Part shown: positions 1-9,220 of the stretch, piece after piece | Layout of the letters: every line of letters begins with the position of its first letter | Position numbering within the stretch: the stretch's first letter is position 1 | Assembly: GCF_004916895.1 (NCBI RefSeq) | Contig: NZ_SNTZ01000008.1 | Coordinates: 50,594 to 114,593 of the forward strand | Length of the DNA stretch: 64,000 nt | From: Flagellimonas alvinocaridis | GTDB lineage: Bacteria > Bacteroidota > Bacteroidia > Flavobacteriales > Flavobacteriaceae | Reading direction: 5' to 3' | Position numbers and translations under genes: made by a program | The notes under the pieces: generated by a model | Told to the model about the DNA's origin: nothing | What the model saw: only the letters and a program-made list of their open reading frames with translations | Databases searched by the model: none

Positions 1-347
1 CGGCATACCGGCACCATCCCAACAATTCGGATGATTTTGAAGTGGTGGTAAAGTACTTTGCCGCACCTTCGTTAGAAAATAAAGTATTGGTATTGACCGA
101 CCCCATGTTGGCCACGGGAAAAACCTTGGAAAATGTACTCAATGTTCTAAAAGAACATGGTACGCCAAAAAAAATCCACATTATCTCTGTAATTGGTTCC
201 AAGGCCGGAGGTGAAAAAGTGAAAGAAGTCTTTCCTAAAGATACCCATTTGTGGATTGCTGCCATTGACGATAAGCTTTCCAGCAGAGGCTATATAGTGC
301 CTGGTCTGGGTGATGCGGGTGATTTGAGTTATGGAATCAAATTATGA
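1..347 (+). CDS. upp: Uracil phosphoribosyltransferase, 3' part
   Basis: The reading frame is open from the left edge, so the N-terminal part lies outside the window. The visible protein carries the PRPP-binding loop in the form DPMLATGKT and ends with the UPRTase hallmark YIVPGLGDAGD followed by a short C-terminal tail, so the 3' end is intact. The enzyme makes UMP from uracil and PRPP in pyrimidine salvage, in the cytoplasm. The usual ATGGS of the PRPP loop reads ATGKT here, a modest deviation. It converges on the nuclease gene on the other strand with 17 bases between stop codons. Confidence 0.93.
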   Translation, partial: AYRHHPNNSDDFEVVVKYFAAPSLENKVLVLTDPMLATGKTLENVLNVLKEHGTPKKIHIISVIGSKAGGEKVKEVFPKDTHLWIAAIDDKLSSRGYIVPGLGDAGDLSYGIKL

Positions 348-364
348 TGCCCTCGCCCAAGGTG

Positions 365-1735
365 TCAAAGTAAAATCTCAACGGTTTCATGGAGTTTAGG
401 AATATGGGTGTGCCATCCGAACACCTCTTCAATCTTGGCCTTGAAAATGGACATGGTCTCGGTTTCCCCATGTATGAGGAACACCTTTTCTGGGACGTTG
501 TCCACGCCTTCAAGCCAATGCAACAGTTCCCCTTGGTCTGCATGGGCCGATAAACTTTCCAAATGCTGCACATTGGCCTTGATCAGAACATACTTTCCAA
601 ACATTTTCAATTCTTGTGCGCCCTCCAACAAATCCCTGCCCCGGGTTCCTTCGGCTTGGTACCCCACCAGCAATATGGAAGTGGATTCCATATCCGCCAG
701 TTGTTTGATATAAGTAAGCACCCTCCCTCCTGTGACCATGCCACTGCCCGCAATGACAATCTTGGGCCTGGGATCATCTATGGTTTCCCAGGTTTCCCGG
801 TACGAACTCACTAAAGTAACATGGTTGCACATGTTATGGTATTCTTCCGGGGCGAGCTTATGCCATTTGGGAAATCGGCCAAAGACCTCCAATACATTTA
901 TTCCCATTGGACTGTCCACAAATATGGGAATGTTGGGGATTTTGTTCCTGTCATAAAGCTTCCACAATAAGTACATTAGCGATTGTAATCGTTCCACTGC
1001 AAAAGATGGTATGATCAAGGTGCCCCTCCTTTGTATGGTCCGTTGGATAAGTTCCCGTAAAATAGTTTCCAAGTCTTCTTCTGGATGCTTTCTATCCCCA
1101 TAGGTGCTTTCCACAAAAAGATAGTCGGCCCATTGTGGCCGCTTGGGCGGGTCTAGCAGGTCGTCCTTTAGGCGCCCTACATCCCCAGAAAATACCAACT
1201 TTTTACCAAAAAGATCTATTTCAATAAAGGTTGAACCAATGATATGGCCATTATACCTAAAACGTACCGAACAATGGGGCGAAATCCCTATACTTTCCTC
1301 TTCCTCTATACTTTTAAAGAGTTTCAAGGTGGCCACTACATCATGCTGATCAAACAGTGGAAGTGCCGGGTCGTGCTTGCTGTATCCTTCCTTATTGGCC
1401 CTTTCGGCTTCTTCTTCCAGTATTTTGGCACTGTCTTCAAGAATGATCTTGGCAATCTCCAAAGTGGGCGCCGTTCCCAAAATGCTTCCTTGAAACCCCT
1501 GCTTCACCAATAGGGGAAGATATCCACAGTGATCTAAGTGACCATGCGTTAACAGAACCACATCAATCTGGGAAACCTCAATGGGCAAAGGTTCCCAGTT
1601 CTGTATCCGAAGTTCCTTGTTCCCTTGAAACATGCCACAGTCCACCAGTATCTTGACCTCATTGGTTTCCAAATAAAACTTGGAGCCCGTTACCGTGCCG
1701 GCAGCACCCAAAAAATGAATTTTAAGTCTTTCCAT
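365..1735 (-). CDS. MBL-fold beta-CASP nuclease (RNA/DNA metallohydrolase)
   Basis: This 456-residue protein has the metallo-beta-lactamase motif THGHLDHCGYLP (HxHxDH) near residue 65, a later metal histidine in the NGHIIGS segment and Asp in FSGDVGR. A beta-CASP insert and a C-terminal RMMBL part with SAHADQ follow. This is the architecture of the YSH1/CPSF73-like prokaryotic family, whose members act as RNA (sometimes DNA) nucleases in the cytoplasm. The start codon lies 3 bases after the stop of the ATP-cone nuclease gene, so the two are one operon. The exact substrate is unknown. Close relatives in bacteria are often only annotated as MBL-fold hydrolases. Confidence 0.9.
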   Translation of the reverse strand: MERLKIHFLGAAGTVTGSKFYLETNEVKILVDCGMFQGNKELRIQNWEPLPIEVSQIDVVLLTHGHLDHCGYLPLLVKQGFQGSILGTAPTLEIAKIILEDSAKILEEEAERANKEGYSKHDPALPLFDQHDVVATLKLFKSIEEEESIGISPHCSVRFRYNGHIIGSTFIEIDLFGKKLVFSGDVGRLKDDLLDPPKRPQWADYLFVESTYGDRKHPEEDLETILRELIQRTIQRRGTLIIPSFAVERLQSLMYLLWKLYDRNKIPNIPIFVDSPMGINVLEVFGRFPKWHKLAPEEYHNMCNHVTLVSSYRETWETIDDPRPKIVIAGSGMVTGGRVLTYIKQLADMESTSILLVGYQAEGTRGRDLLEGAQELKMFGKYVLIKANVQHLESLSAHADQGELLHWLEGVDNVPEKVFLIHGETETMSIFKAKIEEVFGWHTHIPKLHETVEILL

Positions 1736-1738
1736 ATA

Positions 1739-2587
1739 CTAAATCTGGATGTGACACAGGGATTGCATTTCTTTGATAATCCTGCTCTTCCTCCCATTGG
1801 AAATCCCCAAATGGTCCAAATAAAAGCTATCTTCCAGCAATTGCTTGCACAACACAACATCCCTGTTCAACAAGAACTGTTTTTCTTTTGCGGACAGCAA
1901 GGTGGAGACCGTGATGGGATATAACCTTAGCCTGTCTATCCTATCCTTCAGTCCATTCCCAGAGGGATGGTCCCAACTCAACAGGTTCAATCCAGCACAC
2001 TGACCATATTGGAGCGCATCTGTGGTGAAACGGGTGTTGGTGACCACCCATCCTGCGGTCTTTTCATACTCCTTTTCCTTTTCCGATTCAAGCGGTCCTT
2101 TGACATCATGGTATCTGGAAGCAATATACAGCGGCACCTTTACATTGCACTTGAGGCCATCCTCACCATGAAACTTACATTCAATAATGTTCAAGATCCC
2201 ATCTTTACGAGCCAACACATCTATTTCGTGGGACACACAGGTACCCTGTACCATCTGCCCCACTTGGGTGGTGTATCCCGAATAGTACAAAATGCCACTT
2301 ATAAACCGTTCAAAGGGAAATCCCGTGGGACCCAGCTCATAAATGGCCTTCTTCAATTTATATTTTGAAGCACAGACCGATTTAGCCTTTTTGAGCATGG
2401 CAAATGCCCTGTTGTAGATTTCCTTGGTGGAAATCCCTGGATAGAGTTCATCCATGACCACACTGACGATTTTTTTCACCAAGGCATCGTCCGCTCCACT
2501 GGTTTTTAGTGAATTTTCCAGCTTTGTAACGGAAAACTTGGTCTTCTCCCCTGTGGATTTTATAATATCGAACTCCTGTTTTTGCAT
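1739..2587 (-). CDS. ATP-cone domain protein fused to Mrr-like restriction endonuclease fold
   Basis: The start was set at the ATG at 2587; the longer frame begins with TTG. Residues about 5-85 resemble an ATP-cone, the nucleotide-sensing regulatory domain best known from ribonucleotide reductase and NrdR. From about residue 90 a PD-(D/E)XK nuclease of Mrr/type IV type follows: an early Glu in FPFERF (E93), Asp in HEIDVLA (D123) and Glu/Lys in IIECKFH (E136, K138). All the expected catalytic residues are present. It is followed directly by the beta-CASP nuclease gene. A nuclease gated by nucleotide levels is an inference from the domains. I know of no established function for this pairing. 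Confidence 0.8.
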   Translation of the reverse strand: MQKQEFDIIKSTGEKTKFSVTKLENSLKTSGADDALVKKIVSVVMDELYPGISTKEIYNRAFAMLKKAKSVCASKYKLKKAIYELGPTGFPFERFISGILYYSGYTTQVGQMVQGTCVSHEIDVLARKDGILNIIECKFHGEDGLKCNVKVPLYIASRYHDVKGPLESEKEKEYEKTAGWVVTNTRFTTDALQYGQCAGLNLLSWDHPSGNGLKDRIDRLRLYPITVSTLLSAKEKQFLLNRDVVLCKQLLEDSFYLDHLGISNGRKSRIIKEMQSLCHIQI

Positions 2588-2667
2588 ACTCTTTTTGATA
2601 TGGGACAAGCTTCCATAAATATCTTGAAAATATCCGTATCCGTCAATGCAATTGGAGTCTAATTCCG

Positions 2668-3420
2668 TTACGAATTGGGCATCAATTTTTGGATCAGCTC
2701 CTCTTTCCGTCTTACAGCGACTTCAACCTTGGTTCCATCGGATAAGACCACATACCCACCCTTGCCCTTGATATAATTGTCCACAAAGGAAAGGTTCACC
2801 AAATGGGACTTGTGGGTCCTGAAAAATGCATCCGTATCCAACAGCCCCTCAAAATGTTTCAGGGTCCTTGCGGCAGTTATCCGTTTGTTCGAGGTGGTAT
2901 ATATATGGGTATAATTGCCGTCTGACTGCAACCTGATGATGTCTTTCACATCTACCATGGCGAACCCATCCATGGTGGGCACCGCTATTCTTTTGGATGT
3001 TCCGGCACCGTCTTTGAAGTTATGGAAGAGCACATCGATTTTCTGGGAAGTCTCCTTTAATTTTTTGGCCTGCTGTACCCTATTGACAGCTTCTTTCAAA
3101 TCATCCTTGTCTATAGGTTTTAACAGATAATCTAATGCTGAAAATTTAAACGCTTGCAGGGCATAGCTATCGAAGGACGTAGTGAATATGAGTTTAAAAT
3201 CCATGGTGTCCAACTGGGAAAGTAGATCAAACCCGGTCACATCTCCCAAATGCACATCCAGAAACAGGATGTCCGGCCCAAAGTTCCCTATCTGCTGTTT
3301 GGCCTCCTCCAACGTTTTGCAACATGATACGATCTGGATTTCCTCCTTGTGTTCCTGCAAGAGTTCTTCCAAACGGTTGATGCAATGTTGTTCGTCGTCA
3401 ACGATAATAGCCTTTAGCAT
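2668..3420 (-). CDS. LytTR family response regulator
   Basis: This 250-residue protein has an N-terminal receiver domain with acidic residues DDE at 8-10, phospho-acceptor Asp55 in LFLDVHLG and Lys in LLKPI. A C-terminal LytTR DNA-binding domain (about 145-245) contains the YTHIYT and FFRTHKSHLVNL segments. It should be phosphorylated by the LytS-type kinase encoded just upstream, 6 bases away, and act as a cytoplasmic transcription factor. LytTR regulators bind paired direct repeats. No target site could be assigned here, but the exported-protein cluster beginning at 5413 is the nearest divergent candidate. Confidence 0.93.
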   Translation of the reverse strand: MLKAIIVDDEQHCINRLEELLQEHKEEIQIVSCCKTLEEAKQQIGNFGPDILFLDVHLGDVTGFDLLSQLDTMDFKLIFTTSFDSYALQAFKFSALDYLLKPIDKDDLKEAVNRVQQAKKLKETSQKIDVLFHNFKDGAGTSKRIAVPTMDGFAMVDVKDIIRLQSDGNYTHIYTTSNKRITAARTLKHFEGLLDTDAFFRTHKSHLVNLSFVDNYIKGKGGYVVLSDGTKVEVAVRRKEELIQKLMPNS

Positions 3421-3426
3421 ACTTTT

Positions 3427-5223
3427 TTAAAATTGAAGTTCCAAGGGCAGTTTCAGCTCTACCCGAAGTCCCATTTCCTTATCGATCATGGCAATGGAAC
3501 CCTTGGTGTTTTTAAGATGGTTGATAATATCGATACGGTTCTTGGTAATCTTCACCCCCAAAGAACTTTTATGCTCCTCTTGGGGCACCTTCTTGGAACG
3601 CCCTACTCCATTGTCCTCCACTACGCATAACAACATATCCCCCTCATTCTTGATGGTAATGTCAATGGTTCCGTCCGTGGTTCGCTTGGCAATCCCATGC
3701 CAAATACTGTTTTCCACAAAAGGCTGCAAAATCATTGGGGGCACCAAGGTATTGTCCGGGTCAATGCTTTCATCCACCACAATGCTGTAATGAAGCTTGT
3801 TCTCCAATCGGAGGGACTCCAACTGCATGTACAGCTCCATCAATTCCAAATCTTCTTCAAGGCTGATCCATTTTTTCTCTGAATTCTCCAGAATGGAACG
3901 GGTGAGCTTGGCAAATTTTACCAGATAGTCATCGGCCTGCTTCACATCCTTTTTTGAAATGAAATCACTTATGGAATTCAACGAATTGAAAATAAAATGC
4001 GGGTTCATTTGGCTCCTTAGGGCCTTTAGTTCCGTTTCGGCCACTTTTGCATTGAATTCCGCCACCTTCTTTTTCTCAAGGGCATCCCGTCTTCGCTTGT
4101 AGACAAAATAACCGGCAACAGAAATCAATGCCAAGACCACAGCACCCGCTAAATACCCGTTTTTCACCAGTTGTTGGCGCTTGATTTCCTCATCCGCAAC
4201 TGCTTGCTGCCTTTCCATCTGAAACTGCATTTCCTTACGGGTCAATTCCATTTTCTTTTCCTCACTCAATACACTATCCTGTAACCGGACATGGTTTTTA
4301 TAAGCCTCCAGGGCCTCTGTCATTTTCCCATCGTGTTCATAGATTTCGCTGAGTACCTTCCACGAATCGGCCTGCCATTCCACCGCCTCAATTTCCTGTG
4401 ACAATTCCAACGCTTTCTGTCCTACCTCACTGGCCGCATCATAATTTCCCACGAGTATGTTCACTATCCCAATACTGTTCAAGGCAGACGCCTCAATATA
4501 TTTATTGCCAATCGTATGGGCCAGGACAGCTGCATCTTGATAATGCTCCAATGCCTTTGGGTACTGTTCCAATTTTTTATACGCCAAGGCCAAATTATTG
4601 GTAATGGCGGCTACAAAAAGTTCATTCCCTTCCTCTTTGGCCAATGCCAAGGCTTTTTCCAGATAAGCCACTCCTTCGGTGTATCGTTCCGTATCGTTAT
4701 AGACGATGGCAATGTTGGAAAGTCCTTTGATCTGTTCATTGATATTCCCCGTGGATTCCGCAAAGGCAAGATAGCTTTCATAGTTTTCCAAGGCCTTGTC
4801 ATACTGTTTCAAATCGGCATAAATGTTCCCAATATTGCTTATCAAGGTCGACTCCAACTCCTTGTCCTGCATAGCGTGACTCAACTGTAAAGCGCTTTGA
4901 TAGGCATCCAAGGCATTGAGTTCATCGGCCATGACATAGTGCAGATGTCCTTTTTGACGAAGCGCCAAGGCTTCTCCTTTGGTCCAATCCAGTGTCTTGG
5001 ATATACTTATGGCCTCCTCCACATAGGGAAAAGCTCCTTGTGGTTCGGAATAGGTCATGCTCCCTGCAATTTTGACGAGCAAATTAGCCCTGACAGAATC
5101 TTTGGCGGTATGGGAAGCCAATTCCTGTTGTAACGAATCCGCCGGATTTCCTTGGGAAATTCCCCAAAGGGGAAGAAAACAAATCAAAAAAAGGGTAATG
5201 GCTCTTTTGAAGGGTACTGGCAT
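3427..5223 (-). CDS. TPR-containing LytS-type sensor histidine kinase
   Basis: The start is placed at the ATG at 5223 because it begins a good signal peptide (KRAITLFLICFLPLWGISQG) and a TAnnTTTG promoter element lies about 22 bases upstream. A longer frame to 5328 adds 35 residues that do not look like a signal peptide. After the signal come tetratricopeptide repeats over roughly residues 50-330 (periplasmic sensor), one membrane helix (GYLAGAVVLALISVAGYFVY), a coiled coil, and the His_kinase domain with RSQMNPHFIFNSLNSI (phospho-His near 409). An HATPase domain follows (VEDNGVGRS). This is the usual Bacteroidota TPR-LytS layout, paired with the LytTR regulator downstream. Confidence 0.92.
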   Translation of the reverse strand: MPVPFKRAITLFLICFLPLWGISQGNPADSLQQELASHTAKDSVRANLLVKIAGSMTYSEPQGAFPYVEEAISISKTLDWTKGEALALRQKGHLHYVMADELNALDAYQSALQLSHAMQDKELESTLISNIGNIYADLKQYDKALENYESYLAFAESTGNINEQIKGLSNIAIVYNDTERYTEGVAYLEKALALAKEEGNELFVAAITNNLALAYKKLEQYPKALEHYQDAAVLAHTIGNKYIEASALNSIGIVNILVGNYDAASEVGQKALELSQEIEAVEWQADSWKVLSEIYEHDGKMTEALEAYKNHVRLQDSVLSEEKKMELTRKEMQFQMERQQAVADEEIKRQQLVKNGYLAGAVVLALISVAGYFVYKRRRDALEKKKVAEFNAKVAETELKALRSQMNPHFIFNSLNSISDFISKKDVKQADDYLVKFAKLTRSILENSEKKWISLEEDLELMELYMQLESLRLENKLHYSIVVDESIDPDNTLVPPMILQPFVENSIWHGIAKRTTDGTIDITIKNEGDMLLCVVEDNGVGRSKKVPQEEHKSSLGVKITKNRIDIINHLKNTKGSIAMIDKEMGLRVELKLPLELQF

Positions 5224-5244
5224 GTTTGGAAATTGGTGTAGTTC

Positions 5245-5252
5245 CAAATTTA
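5245..5252 (-). promoter_or_regulatory. -7 promoter element for the LytS/LytTR operon
   Basis: On the minus strand the sequence reads TAAATTTG, an exact match to the Bacteroidota -7 consensus TAnnTTTG. It lies 22 bases upstream of the chosen kinase start. No clear TTTG -33 box is seen at the proper spacing. Confidence 0.45.
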
Positions 5253-5412
5253 ATGGTTTTGCCCCATTATACCGCTTTAGTTTCACCACAATACGAATAT
5301 TGCACAAACCACAACGGTAATCCAACAATATATAACGATAACTAAATGGTCATGGTGTATCGTTCAGGAATCCCATAGTTTAGAGGTTCATCAAGACCAA
5401 ATCCTTGTTACA

Positions 5413-5952
5413 ATGCTTAAAACACCTCTATTCTCCCTTTTTTTTCTATCGATTACCCTTTTTTTCAATTGTGCTTCGGATGATGGAAATACAACCGAAA
5501 ACATAGCAACCGAAAAAGCAAGCGGAAGCATTCAATTGTCCGGTGAAGAAACCTCGGAATTTGGAAATTCCCTTACCGTGGCCAACATAGCCGTGGCCCA
5601 AGTGGGACTCACGGGAACAGATAAATCCGTGATATTGCTCTCCGAAAACATCCGGGTGGAAAACAACGAATTGGTCTACACCAATGACCAAAATGGCTTT
5701 GTAATCGTTGCTGCGGATTTTTCAACCGGGGGATCCCCGGATATTGAAAAGACCATCTCCATGACCATCGTGAAGAATGGTGAAGAATTCCGGCATGCCT
5801 GCTCATCACCCTACCAAGGCTTTTTTACCGCCTGTGGCGATGGATACAGTGTTGACTTCAATGCAAAGAAAGTTGTTTTTAATGGCACTACCGTAATCAA
5901 CGCGGACAGCGATTTGGTTTTGACCATGGATGGTGTCGTTATGTGGGAATAA
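5413..5952 (+). CDS. Small lipoprotein of unknown function
   Basis: This 179-residue protein begins with a lipoprotein signal ending in LFFNCASDD, so Cys20 is the likely lipidated residue. The mature part is rich in Thr, Ser and Asn and looks beta-stranded. A Cys pair (HACSSPYQGFFTACGDG) near residues 129-139 may form a disulfide. I do not recognise the family. It is the first gene of a same-strand run with four paralogous exported proteins; the next gene starts 9 bases after its stop, suggesting cotranscription. It is divergent from the LytS/LytTR operon. Confidence 0.8.
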   Translation: MLKTPLFSLFFLSITLFFNCASDDGNTTENIATEKASGSIQLSGEETSEFGNSLTVANIAVAQVGLTGTDKSVILLSENIRVENNELVYTNDQNGFVIVAADFSTGGSPDIEKTISMTIVKNGEEFRHACSSPYQGFFTACGDGYSVDFNAKKVVFNGTTVINADSDLVLTMDGVVMWE

Positions 5953-5961
5953 CTGCTCAAC

Positions 5962-6975
5962 ATGAAAAAACTATCACTAAAATACTACCTCTGGGCCATC
6001 GCTTTTGTATTCGCCGTACATGTCCATGCACAGCAAGAATCGAATGGTTTATTGGTTTTTGACCCGCCATCGGACCAATTTATCCCCATTGTGCTGCAGT
6101 CCCATAAAGGATTGCCAAGATTTGGCGCAAGGGACAACTACAAAATCCAAAACAACACAGGGAAAACTCCCGGGCGAACCGTAAGACCGGTACGGGGCTC
6201 CTACGATACCGAAAAAAGCAAGGAGGTTGGTTTAGGCTACAGAAACTTCTCCCTCCTCCTGGGGCTCAAGTATAGGACACCCTTTATGGGTGATCTTGAT
6301 CGGGAACGTTTGACCACAATTTCGGGAAATATGTCGCAAGAGCAACGCAACTCGGCCTACCTGCAAAACTATCTTCGTAACCAAATAGCGCAGAGCATGG
6401 GTACGGGTCCGGTTTGCGAAAATGCCAATCGTGGGGCCAACGAGTTTGAACGAATCCGGAATTATAAGGCTTTTATAGAGCAATGCTTAGATCCCTTGGT
6501 GCAATGGAGCCAAAGTTTCTTCAAAAATGAGAAAATGGTGGGCTATCACGTTTCCACCCTGCATGTGGGCAACAACTACGATTTTGACCAAAAGGGGTAT
6601 TGGTTGGTACATCCGCTCCAATTGAATGATGTTTTTTTCCTAAAACCCAGTGGTATCCATTCGATGACCTTCCTGCCGTCAGCCTCCTTTGAAACCGAAC
6701 TGATGAAAAAAACCAGCTCAAAAAACCATGTGGACTTCTTCCTTCAAATGGATGAAGGGACTGCAGAGCGATTAATGAAAGAAGGCATTAGCAAACTGTA
6801 CTTGGTAAAGAAAATAAAGATGGTGTACTCGGGCAAGCCCTTATCCCGACCAAATGATCGCCTCGAATTCAATTACTCCCATGTGAACAAGGAAATGGAT
6901 GTGTATCTGGATGAAGCCCTGACCCAACACTTCACCACCTTGTCCATGGACAACCTTATTTTAAAAACGCCTTAG
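5962..6975 (+). CDS. Exported protein, tandem paralogue family member 1
   Basis: This 337-residue protein has a signal peptide (WAIAFVFAVHVHAQ) and is the first of four neighbouring paralogues. Shared landmarks are QSHKGLPRFGA at residues 46-56, a block EF-x3-R-x-Y-x2-F-x-(10)-W-S-x2-F in the middle, GYWL about 25 residues later, and a C-terminal Y-x-D-x-x-L-T strand motif. Unlike copies 2 to 4 it has lost the WGG before the EF block and has two extra Cys residues (near VCENANRG and EQCLD). I do not recognise a named domain. A periplasmic or surface location is inferred. Confidence 0.8.
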   Translation: MKKLSLKYYLWAIAFVFAVHVHAQQESNGLLVFDPPSDQFIPIVLQSHKGLPRFGARDNYKIQNNTGKTPGRTVRPVRGSYDTEKSKEVGLGYRNFSLLLGLKYRTPFMGDLDRERLTTISGNMSQEQRNSAYLQNYLRNQIAQSMGTGPVCENANRGANEFERIRNYKAFIEQCLDPLVQWSQSFFKNEKMVGYHVSTLHVGNNYDFDQKGYWLVHPLQLNDVFFLKPSGIHSMTFLPSASFETELMKKTSSKNHVDFFLQMDEGTAERLMKEGISKLYLVKKIKMVYSGKPLSRPNDRLEFNYSHVNKEMDVYLDEALTQHFTTLSMDNLILKTP

Positions 6976-6978
6976 CAA

Positions 6979-8007
6979 ATGAAAAAAATCCTATATGTGC
7001 TTCTGACCTTGGCCGTATTGCCCAGCTTAAAATCTCAAGAGGAGAAGGTCTTTACATCGCCATCGCCCAATTTTATATCCCTTTCATTGCAGACCCATAA
7101 CAACAAGCTTCGCTTTGGGATACAGGACGAGTATTTTGTAAAAGCCGATGGTACCTATGTAAGTTCCAAAGCTGAAAATTACTTTGAGGTGGACAAAAAA
7201 TCCAGCCACAACCGGGCCAGTAGACACGCTTTGCTGGAACTTTTGAAAATCCGTTTTAAAGCGGACATGTTCAGTGCCATGGATCGTAATCTTTTTACGG
7301 AACGCACCCAATCCATGTTTGAAAAGGATTTGAAATCCTACACGGCCCAACAACATGTGCTGGCCTTGGCCAATGCCCTATCCTCGAAGAGTGAATTAAA
7401 ACGGTTTTTCTGCAATGAAAAAGAAGAAGATTGTGCTTCCATCTTTAAAGAAGATGGGTACTACAACGAACCGAGGAACATCCGCTCCTGGGGTGGTCGG
7501 GGAGCTTCCGAGTTTCAGCAGTTAAGGGCCTACACGGCTTTTGTGAACGAACTGTTACCAAAATTGGAAAAATGGGGCAACTCACTATACCCCAACAACA
7601 CCATTGACGGGTATTATGTGGCAAAGACCCAGCTTGGCACCTACAGCTTTAAGGATGGCGGATATTGGTTACACACCCACCAAATGCACCAAAACGATTT
7701 TTTATTGCGATGGTGGGAGCTACAACCCTCCAATTCCGCAGAGCGAAAACTGGTGCATCCCAACGGCTCATCAATCTTGCTTAAAATGTCACCGGAAAAA
7801 GCCGAGGCCTTTTCGGAAAACCATCAAACCATATTTCTGGTGCTTGACATCACTGCATTTATCAACGGATTGGAAAACTATAGGGCGGACCAATTGAAAA
7901 CCACATTTACCTTGAACAGCCCCACGATCATGATCTATTCCGATGACAGTCTCACCCAAAAAGTAGGTGAAATCGATATCAACACCATGGTATCCAAAAC
8001 CAGATAA
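6979..8007 (+). CDS. Exported protein, tandem paralogue family member 2
   Basis: The start codon lies 3 bases after the previous stop, so the genes are probably translationally coupled. The 342-residue protein has a short signal peptide (ILYVLLTLAVLPSLKSQ). It shares with its neighbours QTHNNKLRFG (38-47), the SWGGRGASEF-x3-RAYTAFV block, KWGNSLYPN, GGYWLHTHQ and the C-terminal IYSDDSLTQKVGEID. Two Cys residues in FFCNEKEEDC are close in sequence and could be paired; member 3 has a comparable pair. Function is unknown. Confidence 0.8.
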   Translation: MKKILYVLLTLAVLPSLKSQEEKVFTSPSPNFISLSLQTHNNKLRFGIQDEYFVKADGTYVSSKAENYFEVDKKSSHNRASRHALLELLKIRFKADMFSAMDRNLFTERTQSMFEKDLKSYTAQQHVLALANALSSKSELKRFFCNEKEEDCASIFKEDGYYNEPRNIRSWGGRGASEFQQLRAYTAFVNELLPKLEKWGNSLYPNNTIDGYYVAKTQLGTYSFKDGGYWLHTHQMHQNDFLLRWWELQPSNSAERKLVHPNGSSILLKMSPEKAEAFSENHQTIFLVLDITAFINGLENYRADQLKTTFTLNSPTIMIYSDDSLTQKVGEIDINTMVSKTR

Positions 8008-8018
8008 TCCAAAAAAGC

Positions 8019-9215
8019 ATGAAAAAGATGAACATCAAAATACACTATATCCTGTTCGTTATCCTGTTGGGGATGGCTGCCCCTACCCATGTGCAGGGAC
8101 AGTTCCTGAAAAAATTAAAGAAAAGTGTTGAGGAAAAGATTGCCCAAAAAGCGGACGAAAAGACCGATGAGATCCTAAATGGCACAAACGGGAATACCTC
8201 CTCAACCAAAAAAGAAACGGAAAAGTCCACCAATACCCAAAGTGAAACAAAGACACCGTCATCGGTACCCAATCAAAAGAAAACCTCCACAACCTATCCT
8301 GTTGGCACGGAAGGTTCCGTAATCACCTATACATCGCCCAGTTCGGATTTTATTGATATCACCATACAGTCCCATAAGGGACTTCCTAGGTATGGTGCGC
8401 TTTATTTTGTGCGGGGGACTACAAAGCCTACCGACAACAAAGCGTATGAAAAACTCATGGAACTCCAATTTTTAAAGGAAACCTATGCGGATATCAATCG
8501 CTCCAAATTGACAAAGTCCAACTCTTCCCAACAAGAAAAGGGGCAGGAATTCAAAAATTCCGAGTTTGCCCAACACCATTTACTACAACTTGCCGGATAT
8601 GTTTCTTCGGATAAGGTGCTCATGGAATATTTTTGCGACCCAGAGGCAAAATCGCCATGCAATTTCTATACTCCTGCCGGGGAAAGAAAACACGTAGCCT
8701 ATTGGGGCGGGGCCGGAAAAAATGAATTTGCCCAAAACCGTAGCTATACAAGTTTCGTCAAGAACTATTTGGAGCCTTTACAAGAATGGAGCCGAACGTT
8801 TTATGCCAACGGCAGTGAAACGGTCTATTATGTGAACAGGGCACTCGTTTCGGAGAAATACGATTTTAAAAACAAGGGGTACTGGATAAACAACATTTTC
8901 TCCTTGGTGGGTAGCAGTTTTATGCTCCACCATTCCGAGTTTTTACCCTTCACTGAAAATGAAAAGACATTGGCCAACAACGCCAAGAAACACTTTGTAC
9001 CCATTGATCCTTCCATGGCGAAGACCTTGAACCTTCAACAACGGTCCCCTGTATTTGCCGTTCTTAAAGTAAAGGTATCCCCAAAGCTCAGCAATCCAAC
9101 CCATGTGGCTTGGGAGTATGAACTGGAAGATTCGATCATTGAAATTTATCGTGATGTGGCCCTTACCAATAAAATGGGGGAAATCGACCTAAAGACATTG
9201 CAATCCAAATACTAG
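8019..9215 (+). CDS. Exported protein, tandem paralogue family member 3 with charged N-terminal helix
   Basis: This 398-residue protein has a signal peptide ending near VQGQ. An amphipathic Lys/Glu-rich helix follows (QFLKKLKKSVEEKIAQKADE) and then a low-complexity Ser/Thr/Lys linker to about residue 95. The paralogue domain starts with QSHKGLPRYGA (117-127) and includes WGGAGKNEF, EWSRTFYANG, KGYWINN and IYRDVALTNKMGEIDL. The QFLKKL-type helix plus linker also precedes other exported Bacteroidota proteins, so here it may act as a tether or spacer. It is absent from members 1 and 2. Confidence 0.8.
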   Translation: MKKMNIKIHYILFVILLGMAAPTHVQGQFLKKLKKSVEEKIAQKADEKTDEILNGTNGNTSSTKKETEKSTNTQSETKTPSSVPNQKKTSTTYPVGTEGSVITYTSPSSDFIDITIQSHKGLPRYGALYFVRGTTKPTDNKAYEKLMELQFLKETYADINRSKLTKSNSSQQEKGQEFKNSEFAQHHLLQLAGYVSSDKVLMEYFCDPEAKSPCNFYTPAGERKHVAYWGGAGKNEFAQNRSYTSFVKNYLEPLQEWSRTFYANGSETVYYVNRALVSEKYDFKNKGYWINNIFSLVGSSFMLHHSEFLPFTENEKTLANNAKKHFVPIDPSMAKTLNLQQRSPVFAVLKVKVSPKLSNPTHVAWEYELEDSIIEIYRDVALTNKMGEIDLKTLQSKY

Positions 9216-9220
9216 AAACC

